From the NCBI GenBank assembly GCA_002427015.1, contig DIPE01000079.1:1-16088 (forward strand): a stretch of DNA of 16,088 bases. Reading direction: 5' to 3'. This stretch comes from Firmicutes bacterium UBA5496. GTDB taxonomy: Bacteria > Bacillota > Proteinivoracia > UBA4975. The position numbers and the translations under genes were made by a program. Positions 1 through 6,556 of the stretch are shown here, in pieces; the stretch's first letter is position 1; every line of letters begins with the position of its first letter. Below the pieces are notes generated by a model. That model saw only the letters and a list, made by a program, of their open reading frames with translations. It was not told the DNA's origin and made no database searches.

Positions 1-18
1 CAACTGAGCTAATGGCCC
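1..18 (-). tRNA. 5' end of a tRNA cut by the window edge, probably tRNA-Lys
   Basis: Read on the minus strand, these bases give a 7-nt acceptor strand (GGGCCAT), the TA linker and the start of a D arm (GCTCAGTTG). This is the normal opening of a Bacillota elongator tRNA. The anticodon lies outside the window, so the identity is a guess: the opening resembles tRNA-Lys most closely, but Ile- or Asp-type tRNAs start similarly. It is the fifth and last visible member of the tRNA run, 13 bases after tRNA-Gln. Confidence 0.6.
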
Positions 19-31
19 AAAAATAAAAAAA

Positions 32-105
32 TGGCTGGGGCGGCAGGGGTCGAACCTACGATGCGGGAGTCAAAGTCCCGTGCCTTACCGCTTGGCTACG
101 CCCCA
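32..105 (-). tRNA. tRNA-Gln (anticodon TTG)
   Basis: The reverse complement folds as a full cloverleaf. The acceptor TGGGGCG pairs with CGCCCCA, followed by discriminator G and an encoded CCA. The anticodon stem-loop is CGGGA-CTTTGAC-TCCCG with anticodon TTG. The T arm carries the GGTTCGACCCC-type loop. It is co-directional with the neighbouring tRNAs, 9 bases after tRNA-His, and probably comes from the same precursor. Confidence 0.95.
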
Positions 106-114
106 ATGTAAATT

Positions 115-192
115 TGGGGTGAGTGAGGGGATTCGAACCCCCGGCCCCCAGAGCCACAATCTGGTGCTCTAACCAACTGAGCTACACCCACC
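115..192 (-). tRNA. tRNA-His (anticodon GTG)
   Basis: The minus strand gives an acceptor GTGGGTG pairing with CACTCAC (one G-U pair). An extra 5' G faces the C discriminator, the G-1:C73 identity pair of histidine tRNAs, and CCA is encoded. The anticodon stem CCAGA/TCTGG holds the loop TTGTGGC with anticodon GTG. D and T arms are regular. It lies in the Gly-Arg-His-Gln run, downstream of the heptamer inverted repeat. Confidence 0.95.
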
Positions 193-202
193 ACGTCTAG
201 AG

Positions 203-311
203 GATGGAAGTTAGAGGTTAGAGGTTAGAAACCCCTTTTTTCATCTAATCTTCCAACACATGACTCACATAGTTCTAACTTCAATTCCAACTTCTAACAT
301 CTAACTTCTAA
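203..311. repeat. Heptamer-based inverted repeat between tRNA-His and tRNA-Arg
   Basis: Positions 210-230 hold three tandem 7-mers (GTTAGAG, GTTAGAG, GTTAGAA). The opposite side, 273-279 and 285-311, holds the reverse complement in tandem: TTCTAAC, TTCCAAC, TTCTAAC, ATCTAAC, TTCTAA. Related units also occur in the loop, near 243-257. The arms could form a long imperfect hairpin inside the tRNA precursor. There is no open reading frame and no T-run after the stem, so it does not look like a terminator. It could be a small dispersed repeat of the host genome or a processing structure. Confidence 0.75.
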
Positions 312-315
312 AAAG

Positions 316-391
316 TGGCACGCCTGGAGGGATTCGAACCCCCGACCCACGGATTAGAAGTCCGTTGCTCTGTCCCCTGAGCTACAGGCGT
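316..391 (-). tRNA. tRNA-Arg (anticodon TCT)
   Basis: The reverse complement has acceptor ACGCCTG pairing with CAGGCGT, discriminator G and an encoded CCA. The anticodon stem CGGA/TCCG surrounds the loop with anticodon TCT, which reads AGA and AGG. The T arm GTCGGGGGTTCGAATCCC is regular. It is separated from tRNA-His by about 120 bases containing the heptamer repeat, and from tRNA-Gly by 75 bases with no visible gene. Confidence 0.95.
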
Positions 392-466
392 ATTTTTGCC
401 CGCCAGCTGCGGACACAACAATAACTATAACATTGGCGCCTAAGCTAGTCAATAGAAAAAATGAAA

Positions 467-540
467 TGGAGCGGGTAATGGGAATCGAACCCACATAGCC
501 AGCTTGGGAAGCTGGAGCTCTACCACTGAGCTATACCCGC
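467..540 (-). tRNA. tRNA-Gly (anticodon CCC)
   Basis: The minus strand gives acceptor GCGGGTA pairing with TACCCGC, a T discriminator and an encoded CCA. The anticodon arm is CCAGC-TTCCCAA-GCTGG, so the anticodon is CCC, reading GGG. The U73 discriminator fits bacterial glycine tRNAs. It is the first tRNA behind the promoter at 562-589, and its 5' end lies about 20 bases after the -10 box. A tRNA for GGG suits the GC-rich codon use seen in this window. Confidence 0.94.
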
Positions 541-561
541 CCGAAACCAACCGCAATTTAT

Positions 562-589
562 ATTATAGCGGAAATAGATAATTTGTCAA
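562..589 (-). promoter_or_regulatory. Strong sigma-A promoter of the tRNA cluster
   Basis: On the minus strand a perfect -35 box TTGACA (589-584) is followed by a 16-base AT-rich spacer and a perfect -10 box TATAAT (567-562). Transcription would start near 555, a few bases before tRNA-Gly. It lies in the 104-base gap between the yfcE-like gene and the tRNAs and explains why the tRNAs need no read-through. Confidence 0.88.
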
Positions 590-633
590 AAAATATTTTG
601 CCTTAAAAAATGAAAAAGCAACGGGATAAATAT

Positions 634-657
634 GCTGATAAAAATTAAATTTTCAGC
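634..657 (-). terminator. Weak AT-rich hairpin at the end of the yfcE-like gene
   Basis: The stop codon of the phosphoesterase gene sits inside an imperfect AT-rich stem: GCTGA with A's on one side, T's with TCAGC on the other, and one bulged base. The stem is short, weak and not followed by a clean T-run. It may end the long upstream operon before the tRNA promoter, but the evidence is thin. Confidence 0.3.
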
Positions 658-1127
658 AGCTGGCCCTGAAGTTTGTTATTTTTTACTAAAATTTTGGCGT
701 AGCCTGAATCACTGCCCCCACGGGGCAGGGGAATGCTGCCGGGATTGACCAGCAATATTCCTTCCTCTTCCCGGGCCAATTGCACATGACTGTGGCCAAA
801 AATCACCACATCCGCCCCTAAGTCCCGGGCCCGCTGCAGCAACAGGGCCAGGGAATGCTTGGCCCCATACTGATGGCCGTGGGTCAGGAAAATATTAAAC
901 CCCTGAAAATCAAAGACCAGCTCTTCCGGAGCCCCGGCAATCAGGCGGGAATCACAGTTTCCCCGGACGCCGTAGCCCGGAACCTTGGTTTTTCGCAGCA
1001 AGCGCTGAAAGTCGGCGTAGTTGTCACCGGTATGCACAAAGAGCAGGGGCTGTTCACGGCGAATAATTGCTGCCATTTCTTCCAGGGCCACCGGATGGCG
1101 GTGACTGTCGCCAAAGGCTAAGAGCAT
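645..1127 (-). CDS. YfcE/MJ0936-type metallophosphoesterase (YsnB-like)
   Basis: This 160-residue protein is predicted to be a soluble, two-metal phosphodiesterase of the calcineurin-like fold. The ordered metal-ligand motifs are all visible: D7-x-H9, GD35N, GN57CD, H83-G-H85 and GH112SH114. The length matches the YfcE/MJ0936 family, whose members cleave model phosphodiesters in vitro but mostly lack a known natural substrate. The ATG overlaps the rdgB stop in TGATG, so translation is probably coupled. Position after rph and rdgB matches ysnB of Bacillus subtilis. It is the last gene of the operon. The family call is firm; the physiological role is unknown. Confidence 0.9.
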   Translation of the reverse strand: MLLAFGDSHRHPVALEEMAAIIRREQPLLFVHTGDNYADFQRLLRKTKVPGYGVRGNCDSRLIAGAPEELVFDFQGFNIFLTHGHQYGAKHSLALLLQRARDLGADVVIFGHSHVQLAREEEGILLVNPGSIPLPRGGSDSGYAKILVKNNKLQGQLLKI

Positions 1128-1717
1128 CAGAGCAACCCCCTGGCTTTAAGGGCTGCCACCAAATTAGCCATGGCCCGGCCCCGATGGCTGATTGCATTCT
1201 TTTCCTGCTGCGAGATTTCTGCCATGGTTTTACCTAATTCCGGCAGCATAAACAGGGGATCATAGCCAAAGCCTCCCCTTCCCCTGGGCCCGTCCAGAAT
1301 TATGCCCTCACAGGTTCCATCGGCCTCAATGCTCATGTCGTCCATGACCAGGACAATGGAACAGCGAAAGCGGGCCCGGCGATTCTCAATACCCTCTAGG
1401 GCCTGCAGCAGTTTTTTATTGTTGGCGGCAGCGCCGGCGCCCTCGCCGGCATAGCGGGCTGAATGCACTCCCGGCGCTCCCTGGAGGGCATCCACCTCCA
1501 GGCCGGAATCATCTGCCAAAGTCGGCAAGCCAGTGAGCTTAAAGCCGTACTGTGCTTTAATTCTGGCATTTTCCCTGAACTCATTGCCTGTTTCTGCCGG
1601 CATTTCCCCGCCGGGGGGAAGGCCCGTGACAATCAGGGGTAAGGGCCCGAGCAGGTTGCGGATTTCCTCAACTTTATGCTCGTTGCCGGTGGCAATAGCT
1701 ATTTTCTCAAGCTTCAT
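1127..1717 (-). CDS. rdgB: XTP/dITP diphosphatase, RdgB/HAM1 family
   Basis: This is a house-cleaning pyrophosphatase that hydrolyses dITP, XTP and ITP to monophosphates and keeps deaminated purines out of DNA and RNA. It has the family signatures: ATGNEHKVEEI near the N-terminus, LADDSGLEVDAL, APGVHSARYAG, PRGRGGFGYDPLF and SHRGRAM. I chose the ATG at 1717 (196 residues) because it places the ATGNEHK motif a few residues from the start, as in homologues. The frame is open to 1783, but that would add 22 residues encoded inside rph. The chosen start overlaps the end of rph by 11 bases and has only a short-spaced GAGG as ribosome site, so a start one to four codons earlier is possible. Confidence 0.94.
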   Translation of the reverse strand: MKLEKIAIATGNEHKVEEIRNLLGPLPLIVTGLPPGGEMPAETGNEFRENARIKAQYGFKLTGLPTLADDSGLEVDALQGAPGVHSARYAGEGAGAAANNKKLLQALEGIENRRARFRCSIVLVMDDMSIEADGTCEGIILDGPRGRGGFGYDPLFMLPELGKTMAEISQQEKNAISHRGRAMANLVAALKARGLL

Positions 1718-2468
1718 CTTCCTCATCATCCTCAGGGGGAATCCAAAGTTTGATCTCCGGGAGAATGGCAGCTTGCTTATCAATGAGGGTCAGTATCCCC
1801 TCCTTGGCCAAAGCCAGCAATTGAGCAAGCTCATTGGCGTTAAAAGGCTGCTGCTCAGCAGTGCCCTGGATTTCCACATATTCCCCCTGGCCGGTCATGA
1901 CAATGTTCATGTCCACCTGGGCCCGGGAATCCTCCTGGTATTCCAAATCCAACATGCACTGGCCGTCGACGATGCCCACGCTGACTGCAGCCAAGAAATC
2001 GGTGATGGGGACGAACTCCAGCTTCTCCTGGGCCACCATCTTTTCCATGGCCAAGGCCATGGCGACAAAGGCCCCTGTCAAGGAAGCAGTCCTGGTGCCG
2101 CCTGCGGCTTGAATGACATCGCAGTCCAGCCAGATTGAACGCTCTCCCAACTGGGAGAGATCTACCACAGAGCGCAGGGCCCGGCCAATGAGGCGCTGAA
2201 TTTCGTAGGTCCTGCCCCCGATTTTGCCCCGGGCAGCCTCCCGCACATTTCTGATGCCTGTAGCTCTGGGCAGCATAGAATATTCGGCCGTCACCCAGCC
2301 CTGGCCGCTCCCCTTTAAAAAGGGAGGAATCTTCTCTTCAACGGTGGCAGTGCAGATAACCTGGGTATCACCGCATTCATAGAGGACTGAGCCTTCAGCA
2401 TATTTATTCACATGGGGAGTAATGAGCACCGTGCGCATTTCCTCCAGATGCCGTCCGTCATTGCGCAT
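1707..2468 (-). CDS. rph: Ribonuclease PH
   Basis: This phosphorolytic 3'-5' exoribonuclease trims tRNA 3' ends, normally as a hexamer. The 253-residue protein opens with MRNDGR and YAEGSVL. It carries SMLPRATGIRN, phosphate-site residues R86 (GGRTYEIQR) and T125-R126 (GGTRTAS), and D180 and D186 with the spacing of the metal-binding pair. One difference stands out: the usual QADGGTRTAS reads QAAGGTRTAS, with Ala at 122. The C-terminus is a run of Asp and Glu. An AAGGAG site lies 8 bases before the ATG, and the upstream stop is 2 bases away. Its job fits well with the tRNA cluster nearby, although that adjacency may be chance. Confidence 0.96.
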   Translation of the reverse strand: MRNDGRHLEEMRTVLITPHVNKYAEGSVLYECGDTQVICTATVEEKIPPFLKGSGQGWVTAEYSMLPRATGIRNVREAARGKIGGRTYEIQRLIGRALRSVVDLSQLGERSIWLDCDVIQAAGGTRTASLTGAFVAMALAMEKMVAQEKLEFVPITDFLAAVSVGIVDGQCMLDLEYQEDSRAQVDMNIVMTGQGEYVEIQGTAEQQPFNANELAQLLALAKEGILTLIDKQAAILPEIKLWIPPEDDEEDEA

Positions 2469-2470
2469 AT

Positions 2471-3376
2471 TTACACTCCTTCCAGCCGGGATTCGCCCAC
2501 CAGCCCGACCATATAATATTTCTCTTTGACCGGATCCCAGATAAACTCTTTGAGCAAGCGAAATCCCTGAATTTCCCCGGTCCTGGAAACATGGATACGG
2601 GGCCCCGTGCAGGGGAAAATGGTGCGCTGGCCGATGCGGATATGGTCTTCATCATGATAATAAATATCCGTATCCGCCGCAATCAATTCCTGTACCCGCT
2701 TTTCCACATACTCCAGGTCAAACTCCGGCTGCTCCTGAAACTCAAGAATAAAGCCGTGGCGAACGTCGCTGTGATATTGGGGGCGGTCATAGCCCATCTC
2801 CACCAGCACTTTGGCCGTCAAATCCTCAGCTGTATGGGCCATTTTTCTGTAGCGAATTGATTTATACACCACATCGACAATCTCCTGAGGCTCAGGCCCA
2901 AATACCCCTGGCCGGGTAACCAACACTTCTTCGCCAACGCCGATGAGGATGGAAGGATTGAGTTTAAGCTGAGGATAGAGCTGGTCAAAATGCTCCACCA
3001 CCACCCGCTTGCCTTGAAGGATGGCGGCCTTGACGGCCTCCACCAACTGCCAGCTCTGCTGGAAGGCCAGCTCAAACCGGGCATCCACATGATATGTATG
3101 GGAGAGGAACCTGCCCCCCTGGTAATGAGCGGTCAGGGGCAGGGGGCGCAGGTTGATGCCTTCGTCATCATTGGTCAGCTCCAATCCGGGAAACATGCCC
3201 CGAATCAACAAGGACTTGCCGGCGCCGCTGTCACCGACAAAGCCAATGAGCCGGTCGGTGGGACTCAAATACCGCTGGGACAAGTGATTTCCCAACATCT
3301 GCAGCCGGGCTTTTCCCCGGGGGGCAAAGTACATGGCATGAATCAAGGTCTCCTGAGCGATGGAATACATTCTCAC
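2471..3376 (-). CDS. P-loop ATPase/kinase-like protein with an AlaRS second-additional-domain-like C-terminus
   Basis: I recognise the architecture but not a proven function. Residues 48-55 form a Walker A motif (GDSGAGKS) after a hydrophobic strand. The stretch KRVVVEHFDQLY near 123-134 may be the Walker B strand. Near the C-terminus, H241-x3-H245 followed by C256 and H262 resembles the Zn-binding HxxxH/CxxxH site of the AlaRS/ThrRS editing domain. Clostridial homologues are, as I recall, named alanine-tRNA synthetase second additional domain proteins. No transmembrane segment is evident. The start is GTG at 3376 with AGGAG 7 bases upstream; an ATG two codons later is the alternative. It ends 2 bases before rph, so it is cotranscribed with RNA-processing genes. 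Substrate unknown. Confidence 0.75.
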   Translation of the reverse strand: MRMYSIAQETLIHAMYFAPRGKARLQMLGNHLSQRYLSPTDRLIGFVGDSGAGKSLLIRGMFPGLELTNDDEGINLRPLPLTAHYQGGRFLSHTYHVDARFELAFQQSWQLVEAVKAAILQGKRVVVEHFDQLYPQLKLNPSILIGVGEEVLVTRPGVFGPEPQEIVDVVYKSIRYRKMAHTAEDLTAKVLVEMGYDRPQYHSDVRHGFILEFQEQPEFDLEYVEKRVQELIAADTDIYYHDEDHIRIGQRTIFPCTGPRIHVSRTGEIQGFRLLKEFIWDPVKEKYYMVGLVGESRLEGV

Positions 3377-3408
3377 TCACCCTCTCCTAGCCTAATATGT
3401 CCAAGTTT

Positions 3409-3963
3409 TCAGCGTTTAGAATATTCCGCCCTGCCTAAAGTGTAAAAGTTCTGGCCCAGGCTGTCAATGATCACTATTGCCGGCATTTCCTTGACCTGCA
3501 GGCGGTGGACGGCTTCCGGACCTAAATCCGGGAAAGCCACTACCTCTGCCTGGACAATTGATTTGGCGATTAAAGCGCCGGCGCCGCCAATTGCCCCGAA
3601 ATACACAGCCTTATGCTGCATCAGGGCTTGTACGACCTCCTGGCTGCGGTCGCCCTTGCCAATAACTCCCCGCACTCCCGCCGCCAGCATGGCAGGTGTG
3701 TAGACATCCATGCGGGTGCTGGTGGTGGGACCGGCAGAGCCAATCACCCGACCGGGAGGAGCAGGGCAGGGACCCACATAGTATATAAGCTGTCCCCGGG
3801 GGGCAAAGGGCAGTTCTTCTCCCTTTTCCAGCATCTCCACCAGGCGCTTGTGGGCAGAGTCCCGGGCTGTATAGATAATTCCGCTGATAAGACAAGTCTG
3901 GCCTGCCCGCAGCGCGGCTGTATCTGCAACTGTCAGCGGCGTTTGCAGTCTAATGGGCTCCAT
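3409..3963 (-). CDS. Class I fumarase/mesaconase-type hydratase, beta subunit (C-terminal, swivelling domain)
   Basis: This 184-residue protein is the small subunit of a two-subunit oxygen-sensitive [4Fe-4S] hydro-lyase. It shows TARDSAHKRL at 32-41, GPTTSTRMD at 78-86 and GKGDRS at 102-107, motifs shared by fumarase FumB-type, L-tartrate dehydratase TtdB and mesaconase beta subunits. The ATG overlaps the alpha stop by one base (TAATG), which suits equimolar synthesis. Sequence motifs alone do not separate fumarate from mesaconate as substrate. The nearby glutamate mutase and methylaspartase genes make mesaconate hydration to citramalate the more likely role. A 32-base gap separates it from the next gene. 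Confidence 0.85.
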   Translation of the reverse strand: MEPIRLQTPLTVADTAALRAGQTCLISGIIYTARDSAHKRLVEMLEKGEELPFAPRGQLIYYVGPCPAPPGRVIGSAGPTTSTRMDVYTPAMLAAGVRGVIGKGDRSQEVVQALMQHKAVYFGAIGGAGALIAKSIVQAEVVAFPDLGPEAVHRLQVKEMPAIVIIDSLGQNFYTLGRAEYSKR

Positions 3964-4814
3964 TACTCTTCCTCCCCCTCAAGAACTATATCTTTGTGGC
4001 GGGCAGCATGACAGTTAATATTTACTGCCACCGGCAGCCCGGCAATATGGGTGGGATAGCTTTCCACATGGACAGCAAAGGCCGTCACCGTGCCGCCAAA
4101 GCCCTGGGGTCCAATCCCTAATTTGTTGATTTCCCCTGAAATTTCAAGTTCCAGCTCCCGGTCCAGGGGATTTGCCGCTGGCGTCCCCACCTCACGCAGC
4201 AGGGCTCTTTTTGCCAGAAAAGTCGCGTATTCCATTGTCCCTCCCAGCCCCACACCCACAATTATTGGCGGACAGGGGTTGGCGCCGGCGGCCTCTACCA
4301 CCGAGGTGACGAAATCCACCACGCCTTTGCGGCCCTGAGCGGGCTTGAGCATGGCAATGCCCCCCATATTCTCGCTGCCGAATCCCTTGGGGGCGACAGT
4401 AATCTTCATTTTATTGCCCGGGACCAGGCGCAGGTGAACCACCGCGGGGGTATTGTCACCGGTATTGACCCGGTCCAGGGGATGGCGGACAACAGATTTG
4501 CGCAAGTACCCCTCAGTGTACCCCTTGGCCACACCGGCATTGATTGCCTCGTACAAATCACCCTCCACCCGGAGCTCCTGGCCCAGCTCCACAAAGACCA
4601 CAGCCATGCCTGTATCCTGGCAAATGGGCATCTGTTCCGTGCGGGCAATGCGTGCATTTTCCAGGATACTGCTTAGCATCTGGCGGCCCACTGGCGATTC
4701 TTCTGTTTCCGCAGCCTTGGCCAGGGCAGTGTAAACATCCTCAGGCAGTACTCGGTTAGCCTCTATGCATAGCTGAGCTACCGCCGCAGAGATTTTTTCT
4801 GCCTTAATCCTCAT
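3963..4814 (-). CDS. Class I fumarase/mesaconase-type hydratase, alpha subunit (Fe-S domain)
   Basis: This is the catalytic, cluster-binding subunit partnered by the next gene. Three cysteines in class I fumarase contexts can hold the [4Fe-4S] cluster: CQDTG, NPCPP and INCHAARH (C67, C183 and C270 if counted from the upstream ATG). KGFGSENMGG and GIGPQGFGG are the other family signatures. I chose the ATG at 4814 because AGGAGG lies 6 bases upstream; the ATG at 4820 directly abuts that site, which is unworkable. Class I enzymes of this form can act on fumarate, tartrate or mesaconate. Context with Mal favours mesaconase (mesaconate to citramalate), while a general citric acid cycle fumarase remains possible. 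Confidence 0.87.
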   Translation of the reverse strand: MRIKAEKISAAVAQLCIEANRVLPEDVYTALAKAAETEESPVGRQMLSSILENARIARTEQMPICQDTGMAVVFVELGQELRVEGDLYEAINAGVAKGYTEGYLRKSVVRHPLDRVNTGDNTPAVVHLRLVPGNKMKITVAPKGFGSENMGGIAMLKPAQGRKGVVDFVTSVVEAAGANPCPPIIVGVGLGGTMEYATFLAKRALLREVGTPAANPLDRELELEISGEINKLGIGPQGFGGTVTAFAVHVESYPTHIAGLPVAVNINCHAARHKDIVLEGEEE

Positions 4815-4824
4815 TTTCATCCTC

Positions 4825-5148
4825 CTATTCTACAGGCACATTTATCGTCAACAGGGGCGCATGCTGCTGAGCCCCGTAGACATCGGTTTCTCCCAGGGAA
4901 CCGGCAGGACGGATTCTGGCAATAGTGGCTTTGATTGCCCGGGCAGGGGGATACTCGATGACTCCCAGCACTTTATCCACCGGGATTTTGTACAGCCCCG
5001 CAAAGAGCTGGGGGGTAAAGACCCCGGATTTTATGGCTAAGTCAAAGGACTGGTCATCCTTGAAGATAATATCAAAGGTCAGTTCAAAGGGACCCGAATT
5101 CTTGCTTCGGATTACATGAGCTAATTCAGTAATGGGCACGTTCTTCAT
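4825..5148 (-). CDS. DUF4387 domain protein, partner of the AtuA-family protein
   Basis: This small soluble protein of 107 residues has no signal peptide or membrane segment. The opening region (ITELAHVIRSKNSGPFELTFDIIF) and the IEYPPARAIKATI stretch fit DUF4387, a family of unknown function usually encoded beside DUF1446/AtuA-type proteins. The ATG overlaps the atuA-like stop by 4 bases (ATGA), indicating translational coupling and suggesting a complex with that protein. It ends about 10 bases before the hydratase alpha gene. I infer a role as a small subunit in the glutamate/mesaconate route. No catalytic residues can be named. Confidence 0.82.
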   Translation of the reverse strand: MKNVPITELAHVIRSKNSGPFELTFDIIFKDDQSFDLAIKSGVFTPQLFAGLYKIPVDKVLGVIEYPPARAIKATIARIRPAGSLGETDVYGAQQHAPLLTINVPVE

Positions 5149-6488
5149 CTTTTCCCCACCTCCATAAATTCTGGCTTAAAGAAATTGGGTTCTGAGGGCA
5201 GCAAGTGGTGAATGCAATATTCGTAAACCGCCCCTGCAGGCACATCCGAGGGCGAATAGGGCAAGGCCAAGTTTCCGGCAGTGGCAATGCGGCCTTCATA
5301 ACCGTAGTGCAGCAGCGTCGAACGGCAGAAAGAGCAAATTGTATTGGCCTCCTCCTGGGTGCCGGCGACGGCGTCAATAATGATGCCCACTTCATGGCCA
5401 GGGACGGGATTGGGTTCCAAGTCCCCCATTACGCCGTTAAGGCCGTAGACTTTAAACTCCAGGCTGTAATTGGCGCTCTCTTCAAAATTATCCTTGACGG
5501 CAGAACGCACCTGGTCCAGAACCTGCTGCAGCTGGCTGATAAAGATGGGATCCCGCACTCCGGCAATGGCCAGGGTCCGAAAGCCAATGAGCCGGGAACC
5601 TTCCAGCTTAATGGCATAATCCTTCTTGACATAGGCGCTGCCGGTAACCCTGACTGTGCGCTCATCCACCTGCTGGTAGCGGGTATTGCTTAAATCCAGG
5701 GCCCCTCCCGGTCCCGGCAGCAGCCAGGGGTTGGACTTTTCATACAGGGAGTGGGCAGCCACGGATTTTACAGTGCAGCGGCGCTCTGGGCTTGTGGGGA
5801 AAAGGGTGAAGCCCTCTTCATCAAGGATTCCCACCATGCAGTCCCGGCCGCTGCCAGGTTCGGCGGCGATGGCGGCGCATTCGAGAATTTTCCCCATGTG
5901 CAGGGCAGGCCCGCTGGGAAAGCCTAATTTCAGGGCCAGGGCGGCAAAGACTGCCGGGTCATAGGTCCGTCCTCCCAGCACCACATCCGCCCCCTGTTCC
6001 AAAGCCTGGCTATAGGGTTCCCAGCCCATCTGGGCGACAATATGGGTGGAGTCCTGCACATCTTTGGCGGTCAAGGCCGGCAGCGGCCCCAGGGGAGTGG
6101 TTTTATCCAGGTTGGCCAGCAAATATTCTTTGTCGATATCCGCCGGTATCACTGCCATTTTAAAAGACAGGTTCTGCTCTGCGGCTATTTCTTCAATGAT
6201 CTCTCGGTTCCAGGCCAAATGCACGCTGGCCCCGGACCCGCCGGCGGTTCCAATCATGAGGGGTATCTTGCGTTTTAATGCCTCAGGCAGAATTAAGGCC
6301 AGATCCCGCTTGACTGCAGCCCGGTCGGTAAAGGAGACGCCTGCTCCCAGATAATAAGGGCCCGGGTCAACAGAGCCGGCATCGACGCCGATGACATCGG
6401 GATTGTGGGCCAGCCCCTCAAGGAAAGACTGCTTGGGGAACCCATAACCCAGGATGGCGGTTGGTGAAAGTACAGTTAGTTTTCTCAT
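5145..6488 (-). CDS. AtuA-family (DUF1446) acyclic terpene utilisation-like protein
   Basis: This 447-residue soluble protein belongs to the AtuA/DUF1446 family. The N-terminal signature runs from the Gly-Tyr-Gly near residue 15 through IGVDAGSVDPGPYYLG at about 33-48. The Gly-rich GTAGGSGAS follows near 80, and VVLGGRTYDPAVFAALA in the middle. The name derives from the Pseudomonas acyclic terpene pathway, where its reaction is not established, so a terpene role should not be assumed here. GGGAGGA lies 7 bases before the ATG. It is the first gene after the gerM terminator. The coupled DUF4387 gene and hydratase genes follow, and the methylaspartate genes lie just upstream, suggesting a role in methyl-branched C5 dicarboxylate metabolism. 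Confidence 0.85.
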   Translation of the reverse strand: MRKLTVLSPTAILGYGFPKQSFLEGLAHNPDVIGVDAGSVDPGPYYLGAGVSFTDRAAVKRDLALILPEALKRKIPLMIGTAGGSGASVHLAWNREIIEEIAAEQNLSFKMAVIPADIDKEYLLANLDKTTPLGPLPALTAKDVQDSTHIVAQMGWEPYSQALEQGADVVLGGRTYDPAVFAALALKLGFPSGPALHMGKILECAAIAAEPGSGRDCMVGILDEEGFTLFPTSPERRCTVKSVAAHSLYEKSNPWLLPGPGGALDLSNTRYQQVDERTVRVTGSAYVKKDYAIKLEGSRLIGFRTLAIAGVRDPIFISQLQQVLDQVRSAVKDNFEESANYSLEFKVYGLNGVMGDLEPNPVPGHEVGIIIDAVAGTQEEANTICSFCRSTLLHYGYEGRIATAGNLALPYSPSDVPAGAVYEYCIHHLLPSEPNFFKPEFMEVGKR

Positions 6489-6527
6489 TTTTCATTCCTC
6501 CCTGTCTAGCTTGTCTGTAATGCCCCG

Positions 6528-6556
6528 AAAAAAAACCCCTGCTAAAAGGCAAGGGG
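6528..6556 (-). terminator. Rho-independent terminator at the end of the gerM-like gene
   Basis: On the minus strand, CCCC-T-TGC pairs with GCA-GGGG around a 6-base loop, with one bulged T, followed by eight T's (6535-6528). The gerM-like stop codon lies inside the hairpin. It stands between gerM and atuA, so it should reduce or stop read-through from the glm-mal-gerM unit into the second block. Only about 40 bases separate it from the atuA start, leaving little room for a new promoter. Confidence 0.8.

Noticed and set aside
1718..1783. Longer rdgB start at 1783
   Set aside because: The extra residues are encoded inside rph, are basic and unlike the family, and the ATGNEHK motif would be too far from the N-terminus.
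1533..2138. 201-codon plus-strand frame opposite rdgB and rph
   Set aside because: Antisense shadow of two well-supported genes; the translation is low-complexity and matches nothing I know.
3409..4814. L-tartrate dehydratase (TtdA/TtdB) as the name of the hydratase
   Set aside because: Motifs do not exclude it, but there is no tartrate transporter or regulator nearby and the mesaconate context is stronger.
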